Counted from the stretch's first letter, positions 27,145-36,119 are shown. The stretch: DNA of 64,000 bases from Bradyrhizobium sp. MOS002 (GCF_003020115.1 NZ_PYFX01000002.1:248001-312000), one strand, 5' to 3'. Notes: generated by a model from the sequence alone, not told the origin. Translations and numbers: made by a program.

Positions 27145-28695
27145 CTAGCGCAAGCCGGCCCGCCGGAATCCTTCCAGATAGTGCTCGCGATCGGCCCCAT
27201 TGGCCCACGGCAATTGCGTCGCGATCCAGTGCAGCGAGATGTTGGGCTGGGTGCGGCGAAGCTCGCCCAGCGCCATCTCCGCAAGCACGCCGTCGCCAAT
27301 CATGCCGGCAGAAACCGCCAGCACGCGGTAGGCGCCGGTGAGGTCGCCGCGGTGGCGGATCGCCTCGCGCGCGAGCGCGATGGCCTCGCCATAGCGCCGC
27401 TCGGTGAAGCGGGCATAGCCGGCGATGCCGTGATAGATCGCCAGGGATGGATCGCGCGGCGAGAGCCGCATTGCCCGCTGCGCTGCCTCGAATGAATCCT
27501 TCGGCCGGCCGGCATAGGACAGCGCCAGTGCGTAATAGCCCTGCGCCAGCGAGAAGTTCGGATTAAGCGCGAGCGCCTGCTCGAACTCGGACAGTGCGTC
27601 CGCAAGCCTTCGCGTCGAGAAATAGACGCTTCCCAGCGCGGCGTGCGCCCAGGCATCCTCGTGGTCGCAGCGCACCGCGGCGAGCGCGGCGGCTTCCGCC
27701 ACCGGTGCCACCACGGCAAGCTCGGCCCAGCCGAGATGCACACCGAACATGTGATTCGCCGCGAGCACCGACAGCGCCTGGCCGTAATTCGGATCGATCC
27801 CCACCGCGCGTTCCAGTAGCGCCCGCGCGGTCTCGTGATCCCGCCGCGTTACGCGCCAGTAATGCGACAGCGCCCGCATCAGGAGATCCCAGGCATCCAG
27901 GCTCGCGGGGGGCTTGCGATGGGCGCGAAAATTTTCCGCCGCATGAATCTGCGGCTCGATCGCCGCCGCGATCGCGTTAGTGATGTCGTCCTGCACGGCG
28001 AACACGTCGATCAGTTCGCGGTCGTAGCGCTCGGCCCAGAGATGGCTGCCCGTCGTGGCGTCGTTGAGCTGCGCGGTGATGCGCACCCGGTTGTCCGACT
28101 TGCGCACGCTGCCTTCGACGACGTAGCGGACGCCGAGTTCCTCGGCGATCTGCCGGATGTGGACCGCGCGTCCCTTGTAGGTGAAGGACGAGTTGCGGGC
28201 GATCACCATGAACCAGCGCTGCTTCGACAGCGCGGTGAGGATGTCCTCGCTGATCCCGTCGCCGAAATAGTCCTGCGCGGGATCGCCGCTCATGTTCTCG
28301 AAAGCAAGCACCGCGACCGCCGGACGGTCCGCCAGCGCGCGCGGCAGGGCAGCGGCGGGTTCAGCGGGCGCCGTCGCGACTGCCACTTCTTCCCGGACTT
28401 CGCCGACGAAACGAAAGCCCTTGCGCGGAATGGTCTTGATCAGCCGCTGGCTCGCACCGTCGTCGCCGAGCGCCTTGCGGGCTGCGTTGATCCGGCTGTT
28501 CAGGGCGGAATCAGAGATGATCCGATCGCTCCAAATTTCGCTGATCAGGTCATCCTTGCTGACCACACGCGCGCGCTGCGCCACCAGGTAGAGCAGGAGA
28601 TCGAACACCTGCGGCTGCAACGGCACGGCGGCTCCGCTGCAGGTGAGTTCCCGCAGGTCGCCATCGAGCACGTTGTTTTCAAAGCGAAATCGCAC
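27145..28695 (-). CDS. Winged-helix / TolB-like / TPR regulator, copy 1
   Basis: A 516-residue protein of the CadC-like adenylate-cyclase-associated family. The OmpR-type winged helix (1 to about 100: LQPQVFDLLLYLV, DSALNSRINAARKALGDDG, KTIPRKGFRFVGEV) is followed by a TolB-like domain (AVLAFENMSGDPAQDYFGDGISEDI, then VEGSVRKSDNRVRITAQL) and TPR repeats (about 270-500). There is no obvious transmembrane helix, so it is probably cytosolic. The start is GTG 28695, directly before the winged helix. It is divergent from mddA, and a 22-bp tandem direct repeat lies in the shared promoter. Confidence 0.88.
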   Translation of the reverse strand: MRFRFENNVLDGDLRELTCSGAAVPLQPQVFDLLLYLVAQRARVVSKDDLISEIWSDRIISDSALNSRINAARKALGDDGASQRLIKTIPRKGFRFVGEVREEVAVATAPAEPAAALPRALADRPAVAVLAFENMSGDPAQDYFGDGISEDILTALSKQRWFMVIARNSSFTYKGRAVHIRQIAEELGVRYVVEGSVRKSDNRVRITAQLNDATTGSHLWAERYDRELIDVFAVQDDITNAIAAAIEPQIHAAENFRAHRKPPASLDAWDLLMRALSHYWRVTRRDHETARALLERAVGIDPNYGQALSVLAANHMFGVHLGWAELAVVAPVAEAAALAAVRCDHEDAWAHAALGSVYFSTRRLADALSEFEQALALNPNFSLAQGYYALALSYAGRPKDSFEAAQRAMRLSPRDPSLAIYHGIAGYARFTERRYGEAIALAREAIRHRGDLTGAYRVLAVSAGMIGDGVLAEMALGELRRTQPNISLHWIATQLPWANGADREHYLEGFRRAGLR

Positions 28696-28701
28696 GTTTC
28701 T

Positions 28702-28745
28702 GTCGTCTCAAGCAAAAATCAAAGTCGTCTCAGGCGAAAATCAAC
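28702..28745. promoter_or_regulatory. 22-bp tandem direct repeat in the regulator/mddA promoter
   Basis: Two adjacent 22-base units both start GTCGTCTCA and continue AGCAAAAATCAAA or GGCGAAAATCAAC; 19 of 22 positions agree. A spacing of two helical turns suits a dimeric or tandem winged-helix protein. The repeat starts seven bases upstream of the regulator GTG codon and ends 85 bases before mddA. Confidence 0.45.
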
Positions 28746-28829
28746 CGTCCGCGAAAGTCTTGGGACCTCCGGTGCGGCATGGTGCAGCGACCCATGAAGT
28801 GCCGGCGTTTTGGCACAACGGAGCTGTTT

Positions 28830-29615
28830 ATGACCCAAATTGATCATCAGGTTGATCCTATCGGCCCGGTTGCGGGCTCACGCATTTTCAGGTTCATCGC
28901 CTTTCTGTACGGAATTGCGGCGTATCTCGTGTTTTTCGTCACCATTCTCTACGCCATCGGCTTCGTCATGGGGCTGGTGGTGCCGAAGACCATCGACACC
29001 GGGACCGACACGCCCGTCGCCGAGGCCGTCATCATCAATCTGCTCCTGATGGCCCTGTTTGCGGTCCAGCACAGCGTGATGGCGCGCCGGCAATTCAAGG
29101 CATGGTGGACGCAGTACGTCCCCAGGCCGGTCGAGCGCAGCACCTATGTGCTGTTCGCCAGCCTGTCATTGCTCCTCCTGTTCTGGCAGTGGCGTCCGCT
29201 GCCCACGGTCATATGGGACGTCGCGAACCCGGATCTTGCTGTGACGATAGTCACGCTGTCTTTGGTGGGCTGGGTGCTGGTGTTCACCTCGACCTTCATT
29301 ATCAATCACTTCGAGCTGTTCGGCTTGCATCAGGTGACCAATCATCTCGTCGGCAGGGAGGCGTCGCCGCCGCGCTTCAAGACGCCGCTGCTCTACAAAT
29401 TCGTCCGTCATCCGATCTATCTCGGCTTCATCATCGCGTTCTGGGCGGCGCCGGTCATGACCGCGGGCCATCTGCTGTTCGCCGCCGTGACCACGCTCTA
29501 CATCTTCGTCGGCATCGCGCTGGAGGAGCACGACCTCATCGATCTCTTCGGCGACGAGTACCGGCAGTACAAACAACGGGTGTCGATGCTTATTCCCTGG
29601 CGCAAGTCGGTATAG
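28830..29615 (+). CDS. mddA: Methanethiol S-methyltransferase
   Basis: Integral-membrane methyltransferase that makes dimethyl sulfide from methanethiol and S-adenosylmethionine. The 261-residue protein has five to six hydrophobic helices and the isoprenylcysteine-methyltransferase-like C-terminal signature: FVRHPIYLGFIIAFWA followed by ALEEHDLIDLFGDEYRQYKQRV. The HSVMARRQFKAWW loop near residue 75 is typical of the MddA/NnrU-like group. ATG 28830 has GGAG seven bases upstream. I recall that two such proteins are known in Bradyrhizobium diazoefficiens. The gene is next to an Irr-like gene and may be controlled by the divergent regulator. Confidence 0.85.
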   Translation: MTQIDHQVDPIGPVAGSRIFRFIAFLYGIAAYLVFFVTILYAIGFVMGLVVPKTIDTGTDTPVAEAVIINLLLMALFAVQHSVMARRQFKAWWTQYVPRPVERSTYVLFASLSLLLLFWQWRPLPTVIWDVANPDLAVTIVTLSLVGWVLVFTSTFIINHFELFGLHQVTNHLVGREASPPRFKTPLLYKFVRHPIYLGFIIAFWAAPVMTAGHLLFAAVTTLYIFVGIALEEHDLIDLFGDEYRQYKQRVSMLIPWRKSV

Positions 29616-29736
29616 CCGGCGCGTCTTTCCGTCGCGTCCGCCGAAAGGAGGACGCGCGGCGGCGCCGAGGCGCGTAACGGATCTTGCCGGACCCAGCCTT
29701 CAACGTTTCTCGGGGTGAATCCCCCTCACCCCGACG

Positions 29737-29790
29737 CCTCTCCCCGCATCCGTCTTTGCCGAGTTATCGGCAAACAGGAGCGGGGAGAGG
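29737..29790. repeat. Hairpin repeat upstream of the GFA gene
   Basis: CCTCTCCCCGC (29737-29747) pairs with GCGGGGAGAGG (29780-29790), with an inner TTGCCGA / TCGGCAA pair. The right arm ends about 30 bases before the GFA start. It resembles the ends of the longer hairpin repeats elsewhere in the window. Confidence 0.65.
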
Positions 29791-29821
29791 AATTCAAACA
29801 ATCATCAACGGAGACGATCCA

Positions 29822-30244
29822 ATGAAACATGTCGGAAACTGCTTCTGTGGCGCGGTCACGATCGAGGTCACAGGCGCGCCGGAGGCGATGGGCTATTGCC
29901 ATTGCAGCTCGTGCCGCTCGTGGTCGGGCGGTCCGGTGAACGCCTTCAGCCTGTGGAAGCCCGAAGCCGTGCGCATCACCGAAGGCGCGCAAAACGTCGA
30001 GACCTTCACCAAAACGCCGCTCAGCCAGCGCAAATATTGCAAGAAGTGCGGCGGTCATCTCATGACGAACCATCCGCCGCTCGGCCTGGTCGACGTCTTC
30101 ACCGCCACCATCCCCACGCTCGCGTTCGCGCCGGGCGTCCATGTCAATTATGCCCAGACGGTGCTGCCGATGCGCGACGGCCTGCCCAAGCTCAAGGATT
30201 TCCCGGCCGAATTCGGCGGCAGTGGCGAGATGATGCAGGAGTAG
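29822..30244 (+). CDS. GFA-family zinc protein
   Basis: A 140-residue protein of the GFA (glutathione-dependent formaldehyde-activating-like) family. It shows the zinc-binding cysteines in GNCFCGAV (7 and 9), YCHCSSCR (26, 28, 31) and KYCKKCGGHL (near 73 and 76). Most GFA members are not formaldehyde-activating enzymes, so the reaction is unknown; a thiol adduct or small carbonyl is likely. ATG 29822 has GGAGACGATCCA before it. It lies 206 bases behind mddA. Confidence 0.88.
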   Translation: MKHVGNCFCGAVTIEVTGAPEAMGYCHCSSCRSWSGGPVNAFSLWKPEAVRITEGAQNVETFTKTPLSQRKYCKKCGGHLMTNHPPLGLVDVFTATIPTLAFAPGVHVNYAQTVLPMRDGLPKLKDFPAEFGGSGEMMQE

Positions 30245-30254
30245 CGGCGGCCTT

Positions 30255-30281
30255 CTCCTCTCCCCGCAAGCGGGAGAGGAG
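30255..30281. terminator. Bidirectional hairpin between convergent genes
   Basis: CTCCTCTCCCCGC (30255-30267) pairs with GCGGGAGAGGAG (30270-30281), with one bulged base and a very short loop. It is placed between the GFA stop (30244) and the stop of the minus-strand regulator (30289), as expected for a shared terminator made from the local repeat family. Confidence 0.6.
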
Positions 30282-30288
30282 AGATTCG

Positions 30289-31848
30289 CTAGCTCATCCC
30301 CGCGCGCCGTAATCCCTCAAGATAATGCGCGCGATCCTCTTCCCGCAGCATCGGCAGCTCGCGCGTGATCCAGGCGAGCGAGATGCCGGGTTGGGCGCGG
30401 CGCAAGCCTTCCAGGGCGGTAGCCGCGCGCGCGGAATCTCCTGACATCCCGGCGGCGGCCGTCAGCACGCGATGCGCGCCGACGAAATCGGCGCGCTGTC
30501 GCATCGACTCGCGCGCCATCTGTGCGGCTCCTTCGTAATCGCGGCCGATGAACCGTGCGTAGGCCGCGACGCCGCAATAGATCGCTGCGAGCGGGTCGCG
30601 TGGGCTCAGCCGCAGCGCGCGGCGCGCGGCGACATCGCCGTTCTGCCATCGGCCCGCGTAGCACAGCGTCACGCCGTAGAAGGCATGCGCCATCGCAAAG
30701 TTCGGATTGAGGTTCAGCGCCAGTTCGAATTCCGCGAGCGCGTCGTCGAAGCGGCGGCGGAATAGATAAGTATAGGCCAGGCCATGATGGGCCCAGGCAT
30801 CCTCGCGATCGGCCTCCACCGCCGCGAGCGCGGCGCGCTCGGCGACCGGCACGGTCGCGGCCATGTCGGACCAGCCCATATGCGCGCCGAAGATGTGGCT
30901 GGTCGCGAGCAGGCCGAGCGCCTTGCCATAGGCGGGATCGAGCGCGACGGCCTTTTCGAGCAATCCCTGCGCGGCGGCATTGTCCTCGCGGGTGATGCGC
31001 CAGTAATGCGACAATGCGCGCATCACGAGGTCCCAGGCATCCAGGCTTCCTGGCGGCTTCTGCTGAGCGCGAAAACTTTCGGCGGTATAGAGCTGCGGCT
31101 CGATCGCGGCGACGATCGCCTCGGTGATCTCGTCCTGCACGGCGAAGATGTCCGCAAGCTCGCGGTCGTATCGTTCGGCCCAGAGATGGCTGCCGGTCGA
31201 GACGTCGTTGAGCTGCGCGGAGATCCGCACGCGATCGCCGCTCCGCCGCACGCTGCCTTCGAGCACGTAGCGCACGCCGAGCTCGCGCGCGACCTCGTTC
31301 ATGTGCACCGCGCGGCCCTTGTAGACGAAGGAGGAGTTGCGCGCGATGACGAAGAACCAGCGCAGCTTCGACAGCGCGGTGATGATGTCCTCGCTGATCC
31401 CGTCCGAGAAATAATCCTGCTCGCGGTCGCCGCTCATGTTGGTGAAGGGCAGCACCGCGATCGCCGGCCGGTCCGGCAGCGGCAGCGGAGCCTGCAGAAC
31501 CTTCGCGCCGAAGCGGGGGTCCAGTGCGGTCGCCCCATGCTTGGTTTCGACGTCGCCGACGAAACGAAAACCCTTGCGCGAGATGGTGCGGATCAGCGCC
31601 TGGCTCGCGCCGCTGTCTCCGACCGCCTTGCGTGCCGCATTGATCCGGCTGGTCAGGGTGGATTCTGAGACGCTGCGCCCGTGCCAGATCTTGTCGATGA
31701 GCTCGTCCTTGCTGACCACCCGGTCGCGGTTCTCCATGAGGTGGACGACGAGATCGAACACCTGCGGCTCCACGGCAACGGGAACCTGCTCGCGGCTCAG
31801 CTCGCGCAAGTCGGTATCTAGCAGGTGATCCCGGAACAGAAACTGCAC
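30289..31848 (-). CDS. Winged-helix / TolB-like / TPR regulator, copy 2
   Basis: A 519-residue paralogue of the protein at 27145, with the same order: winged helix (VEPQVFDLVVHLM, ESTLTSRINAARKAVGDSG, RTISRKGFRFVGDV), TolB-like domain (AVLPFTNMSGDREQDYFSDGISEDI, VLEGSVRRSGDRVRI) and TPR repeats ending HYLEGLRRAGMS. Long stretches are identical to copy 1, so the pair arose by duplication. The start is GTG 31848, the same type of start as in copy 1. The divergent partner is the lyase gene at 32310, more than 400 bases away. Confidence 0.88.
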   Translation of the reverse strand: MQFLFRDHLLDTDLRELSREQVPVAVEPQVFDLVVHLMENRDRVVSKDELIDKIWHGRSVSESTLTSRINAARKAVGDSGASQALIRTISRKGFRFVGDVETKHGATALDPRFGAKVLQAPLPLPDRPAIAVLPFTNMSGDREQDYFSDGISEDIITALSKLRWFFVIARNSSFVYKGRAVHMNEVARELGVRYVLEGSVRRSGDRVRISAQLNDVSTGSHLWAERYDRELADIFAVQDEITEAIVAAIEPQLYTAESFRAQQKPPGSLDAWDLVMRALSHYWRITREDNAAAQGLLEKAVALDPAYGKALGLLATSHIFGAHMGWSDMAATVPVAERAALAAVEADREDAWAHHGLAYTYLFRRRFDDALAEFELALNLNPNFAMAHAFYGVTLCYAGRWQNGDVAARRALRLSPRDPLAAIYCGVAAYARFIGRDYEGAAQMARESMRQRADFVGAHRVLTAAAGMSGDSARAATALEGLRRAQPGISLAWITRELPMLREEDRAHYLEGLRRAGMS

Positions 31849-32309
31849 GTCGAAAACTCAGACCTCACGGCGACATCGGGCAATGATCAAATCAAGACGG
31901 ATTTCGGCTGATCTCCGTGAGTCCGCCGAGGGGGCCGTCCGGTTCACCACGATCGCGTGATGACAGCCATGCGGTTTACGGGGGGAATACAACCTGAACT
32001 AGAATCTGGCGGTTTCGGCTGGATTCTCGCGGTCCCCACGCTGAAGATATTGCTGAGCGCACACTTAATCGCCGTCATCCTGCGCCGTAGCGAAGCGGAG
32101 GCCTCGAAGGATAGACGGCCCGGCCGCATCCCGCCAGTTCATCCTTCGAGGCTCTGCGCGCGCCGCTTCGCGTCGCAGGCCTCGCACCGCAGGATGACGG
32201 AGGCGACATTTGGACCGGTGAATGTGCGACGAACGGTGAATGTCCATTGCCGAACAGCTCCGTGTGCGTAAGCTGCCATCACGCAAACACAAACCACGAA
32301 GAAACGCTC
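31849..32309. other. Intergenic region with a palindromic repeat
   Basis: A 461-base gap between divergent genes. The right half is occupied by the repeat at 32072-32200. The left part is AT-richer (TGATCAAATCAAGACGG near 31883) and probably holds the regulator promoter. No tandem repeat like that of copy 1 is visible. Confidence 0.45.
32072..32200. repeat. Palindromic repeat element
   Basis: CCGTCATCCTGCG at the left is mirrored by CGCAGGATGACGG at the right, and inside GCCTCGAAGGAT (32101-32112) faces ATCCTTCGAGGC. The whole is a 129-base hairpin-forming unit of a type distinct from the other repeats in the window. Confidence 0.75.
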
Positions 32310-33671
32310 ATGCCCGCTTTGCACCCCTCGACCACCGTGCTGGATTCCATGCTGTTCCGCGATGCCTTCGGCACGCCGCAGATGCGGGAGGTGTTTTCCG
32401 ATATCGCGACGATCGCGCGCTATGCCGAGGTCGAGGTGGCACTGGCGAAGGCGGAAGCGAGATGCGGCGTGATCCCGCAGGATGCGGCCGATCAGATCGC
32501 GGCGCGGACCGATGTTGCCGCGCTCGATTTCGATCTGTTACGGCAGGAGACCGATGTCGTCGGCTATCCGATCCTGCCCCTGGTGCATCAGATGGTGAAG
32601 CAATGCGGCGATGCCGGCCGTTATGTGCATTGGGGTGCGACCACGCAGGACATCATGGACACCGCCGTGGTGCTGCAACTGCGCGCAGGCATCGAGATCG
32701 TCGAACAGGACATCGCGAGCTTGCGCAAAATCCTCGCCGACCTCTCGAAGCGCTACCGCGACACGCCGATGGCGGGCCGCACCCATCTCCAGCAGGCGCT
32801 GCCGGTCACCTTCGGCTACAAAACCGCGATCTGGCTCGCGATGTTCGACCGCCACGCCGAGCGCCTTAGTGAATTGAAGCCGCGCGTCCTGGTCGGCCAG
32901 TTCGCCGGCGCCGCCGGCACGCTGGCCTCGCTCGGCGACAAGGGGTTCGAGGTGCAGGAAGCGCTCTGCGCCGAACTGAAACTTGGCGTCCCCGCCTCGA
33001 CCTGGCACGTCGCACGCGACGGTTTTGCCGAGGCGGTGAATTTCCTGGCGCTGGTCACCGGCTCGCTCGGCAAGATCGCGCTCGACATCATGATCATGGC
33101 CTCGACCGAATTCGCCGAGGTCTACGAGCCCTTCGTCAAGGGACGCGGCGCTTCCTCGACCATGCCTCAGAAGCGCAACCCGATCTCCTCCGAACTGATG
33201 CTCGCGGCGTCCAAGGCGGTGCGCCAGCACGCCGGGCTGATGCTGGATGCCATGGTGCAGGATTTCGAGCGCGCCACCGGGCCCTGGCACGCCGAATGGA
33301 TGGCGATCCCTGAGAGCTTCGTGCTGACCGCCGGCGCCTTGCATCAGGCGAAGTTCGCGCTCGCCGGCCTCATCGTGGACGAAAGCAAGATGAACGAGAA
33401 TCTCGCCGTCAGCCGCGGTCTGATCGTGGCCGAAGCCGTCATGATGGGGCTCGCGCCACAGATCGGGCGGCAGGAGGCGCATGATGTGGTGTATGACGCC
33501 TGCCGGCTCGCCAATGAGAAAGGTCTGACACTGGCGGACGCGCTGTCGTCCGACGCCCGCGTCTCTGTCAGAATCGACCGTGCCACGATCGAGGCGCTGA
33601 CATCACCGAAAAATTACCTCGGCCTTGCTCCCGCCATGGTCGACCGGGTGCTGAAATCGGCAACGCGTTGA
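32310..33671 (+). CDS. Adenylosuccinate lyase-family protein (carboxymuconate cycloisomerase-like)
   Basis: A 453-residue member of the fumarase/aspartase superfamily. The signature SSTMPQKRNP is at about 281-290, the GATTQDIMDT segment near 111 and the catalytic-base region GRTHLQQALPVTFG near 154. The pattern is nearer to 3-carboxy-cis,cis-muconate cycloisomerase (PcaB) and related lyases than to housekeeping PurB. No protocatechuate genes are nearby, so the pathway is open. ATG 32310 has GAAGAAA upstream. The next gene, an M29 aminopeptidase, is 112 bases away in the same direction. Confidence 0.85.
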   Translation: MPALHPSTTVLDSMLFRDAFGTPQMREVFSDIATIARYAEVEVALAKAEARCGVIPQDAADQIAARTDVAALDFDLLRQETDVVGYPILPLVHQMVKQCGDAGRYVHWGATTQDIMDTAVVLQLRAGIEIVEQDIASLRKILADLSKRYRDTPMAGRTHLQQALPVTFGYKTAIWLAMFDRHAERLSELKPRVLVGQFAGAAGTLASLGDKGFEVQEALCAELKLGVPASTWHVARDGFAEAVNFLALVTGSLGKIALDIMIMASTEFAEVYEPFVKGRGASSTMPQKRNPISSELMLAASKAVRQHAGLMLDAMVQDFERATGPWHAEWMAIPESFVLTAGALHQAKFALAGLIVDESKMNENLAVSRGLIVAEAVMMGLAPQIGRQEAHDVVYDACRLANEKGLTLADALSSDARVSVRIDRATIEALTSPKNYLGLAPAMVDRVLKSATR

Positions 33672-33783
33672 AAACCAAATGCGCGAAACTGCGTATCTTT
33701 GGGGTATCGCAAGGCACTCGCGCACTTGTGTCTCGCGATGCTAGACTTAAATTGAGCGAGAGACGTTCGGCAGAGGATCCGGC

Positions 33784-35040
33784 ATGACTGATCAACGCAT
33801 CACCTCCACTCCCATCGATCCCGTGAAGCTCGACCGGCTGGCCGAGGTGGCGGTGAAGGTGGGCCTGGGCTTGCGGCCCGGCCAGGATCTGCTCTTGACG
33901 GCGCCTGCGATCGCGTTGCCGCTGGTGCGGCGGATCGCCGTGCATGCCTACAAGGCCGGCGCCGGCATCGTGACGCCTATCCTCTCCGACGAAGAGATGA
34001 CGCTGGCGCGCTACCGTCACGGCCACGACGGCAGCTTCGATCGCGCCGCCAACTGGCTCTATGAGGGCATGGCCAAGGCATTCTCCGACAACACGGCGCG
34101 GCTGGCCATCGTCGGCGACAATCCGATGCTGCTGTCGGGCGAAGACGCTTCCAAGGTCGCGCGCGCCAGCAAGGCCAATTCCATCGCCTATCAGCCGGCG
34201 TTGGAAAAGATCGTCAATTTCGACACCAACTGGAACATCATCGCCTATCCGACCGCGGCCTGGGCCAAGCTGGTGTTTCCCAACGATCAGGAAGAGGTTG
34301 CGATCGGCAAGCTCGCGGATGCGATCTTCGCGGCGTCCCGCGTCGATCGCGAGGACGCACCGGCCAATTGGGCAAGTCATAATGCGGTGCTGCGCGAGCG
34401 CACCAATTGGCTCAATGGCCAGCGCTTCCGCGCGCTGCAATATTCAGGTCCCGGCACCGATCTCACCATTGGTCTCGCCGACGGCCATGAATGGGAAGGC
34501 GGCGCCTCGCTCGCCAAGAATGGCATTAGCTGCAACGCCAACATCCCCACGGAAGAAGTGTTCACCACGCCGCATTGCCGGCGGGTCTACGGCCATGTCG
34601 TGAGTTCGAAGCCGCTGTCCTACCAGGGCACGCTGATCGACAACATCGCAGTGCGTTTCGAGGACGGCAGGATCGTCGACGCCAAGGCCTCGCGCGGCGC
34701 GGAGGTGCTGAACAAGGTGCTGGACACCGACGAAGGCGCGCGGCGTCTCGGTGAAGTGGCGCTGGTGCCGCATTCCTCGCCGATCTCGCAGAGCGGGCTG
34801 TTGTTCTACAACACGCTGTTCGACGAGAACGCGGCCTCGCACATCGCGCTCGGCCAGTGCTATTCGAAGTGCTTCGTCAACGGCGCGCAGCTCACGCCGC
34901 AGCAGATCGCGGCGCAAGGCGGCAACCAGAGCCTGATCCATATCGACTGGATGATCGGCTCAGCCGAGACCGACATCGACGGCATTCTGGCCGACGGCAG
35001 CAAAGTGCCGGTGTTTCGCAAGGGCGAATGGGCGAAGTAA
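33784..35040 (+). CDS. M29-family metallo-aminopeptidase
   Basis: A 418-residue cytosolic aminopeptidase of the thermophilic-type M29 family (AmpS/AmpT/PepS), which removes N-terminal residues using two metal ions. Ligand positions can be read: Glu257 or Glu258 in NIPTEEVFTTP, Glu324 in LGEVALVPH, His353 in ENAASHIALG, and His386 and Asp388 in SLIHIDWMIGS. Length matches the family (about 410). It may recycle peptides; no operon partner is obvious besides the lyase upstream. Confidence 0.93.
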   Translation: MTDQRITSTPIDPVKLDRLAEVAVKVGLGLRPGQDLLLTAPAIALPLVRRIAVHAYKAGAGIVTPILSDEEMTLARYRHGHDGSFDRAANWLYEGMAKAFSDNTARLAIVGDNPMLLSGEDASKVARASKANSIAYQPALEKIVNFDTNWNIIAYPTAAWAKLVFPNDQEEVAIGKLADAIFAASRVDREDAPANWASHNAVLRERTNWLNGQRFRALQYSGPGTDLTIGLADGHEWEGGASLAKNGISCNANIPTEEVFTTPHCRRVYGHVVSSKPLSYQGTLIDNIAVRFEDGRIVDAKASRGAEVLNKVLDTDEGARRLGEVALVPHSSPISQSGLLFYNTLFDENAASHIALGQCYSKCFVNGAQLTPQQIAAQGGNQSLIHIDWMIGSAETDIDGILADGSKVPVFRKGEWAK

Positions 35041-35340
35041 CTACGCCGCCGCGTTGCGGAGCATCGGGCTGTTGTCGATGCTGGAGCGGTTGAACAGCGT
35101 CGTGAACGGGCGAGCCGTCGGTGGCCCGCACGATGGCCTCGGAGGCCGCCACCGCGTCTGAGACGGCAGCAGTATGAACACGCCGCCGGAGCCGTCGCTG
35201 CCGATCTGCCGGTGGTTCTCGATGCCGTCGACGGTGAACCATGGCTCCTCTTCGGTTGCGAAGGAGACATCGAGGCTGCCGAGCCAGGCGACGACCTCGC
35301 CTTGCGCTGCGAGAACCTCCGGGGTGAGGGGCATCGGCAT
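35041..35340 (-). pseudogene. Small hypothetical protein, probably frameshifted
   Basis: The frame of 99 codons begins with a sensible soluble sequence (LTPEVLAAQGEVVAWLGSLD, then IGSDGSGGVFILLPS) that resembles SUKH/SMI1-like proteins in feel. After that it turns into low-complexity Arg/Pro text. A neighbouring frame over the same bases reads SDAVAASEAIVRATDGSP, and the first frame again reads sensibly at FTTLFNRSSIDNSPML. This suggests one or two small indels in a decayed gene. It lies tail to tail against the aminopeptidase with no gap. Confidence 0.45.
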
Positions 35341-35567
35341 GGCTCTTTTCAGATAGCTGCGCGCACTTTGTCGCACCCCGGAAAAGAAGGGTTCATGTGC
35401 GCGAAATTGCAGGGAAATCGCGACGTTAACCGTTTCGCGTCCGCAACTTGCGGCTGATTGTCGAGCCCTGCGTAAGAAAGAATTAAAAATCGGCTACTAG
35501 CGTTCCCGCCATCTTTGAACAATCCGGGCCGAGACCCGGGCAGGTCATATTTTATCCCGAGGAACAG

Positions 35568-36023
35568 ATGTCGCGCACATTGATTGAAATCAATAATTGC
35601 AATGTTGAGCTCGAGCTGCGGCCGATCGAACCGTCCTGGATCATCGAAGGCAATCCGGTGTCGCGCTCGCACATCCTGTCCACCAGCGCCGACGGCACCG
35701 CTTCGACCATCATATGGGCCTGTACCGAAGGCCGCTTCAACTGGTACTACGACATCGACGAGACGATCATGATCATGGAAGGATCGATCGTGCTCGAAAG
35801 CGACGGCATGCCGCCGAAGCGTTACGGCCCAGGCGACGTCATCTTCTTCCGCGACGGCGCGCATGCCAAATGGCATGTCGAAGGCCACGTCAAGAAGATC
35901 GCGTTCTGCCGCAAGACCAATCCCGTGATGATCGGATTCCTGATCCGCGTCGTCAACAAGCTCAAGAAGATCCTCGTCTCCACCGGCGAGCGCCGGCCGG
36001 CCTCGCTGATGGGCGCCAATTAA
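35568..36023 (+). CDS. Cupin-domain protein
   Basis: A 151-residue single-domain cupin (DUF861-like). The barrel motifs read FNWYYDIDETIMIMEGSIVLES and YGPGDVIFFRDGAHAKWHVEGHVKKIAF; metal-ligand histidines of the first motif are mostly missing, and one His is present in the second, so metal binding is uncertain. The C-terminal basic helix (IRVVNKLKKILVSTGERR) is outside the barrel. ATG 35568 has GAGGAA upstream. A strong terminator follows. Function unknown. Confidence 0.85.
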   Translation: MSRTLIEINNCNVELELRPIEPSWIIEGNPVSRSHILSTSADGTASTIIWACTEGRFNWYYDIDETIMIMEGSIVLESDGMPPKRYGPGDVIFFRDGAHAKWHVEGHVKKIAFCRKTNPVMIGFLIRVVNKLKKILVSTGERRPASLMGAN

Positions 36024-36065
36024 GAGTTCGACAGTTTCAAGGACGCTTCCCAGCGGCAACGACGG

Positions 36066-36097
36066 AACAGGGCCGGGATCAACATCCCGGCCCTGTT
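36066..36097. terminator. Strong hairpin between convergent cupin and amidohydrolase genes
   Basis: AACAGGGCCGGGAT (36066-36079) pairs perfectly with ATCCCGGCCCTGTT (36084-36097) over a four-base loop. It lies between the cupin stop (36023) and the amidohydrolase stop (36120) and can end transcription from both sides. Confidence 0.8.
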
Positions 36098-36119
36098 CTC
36101 GTCATGACGGCAACCCTTT

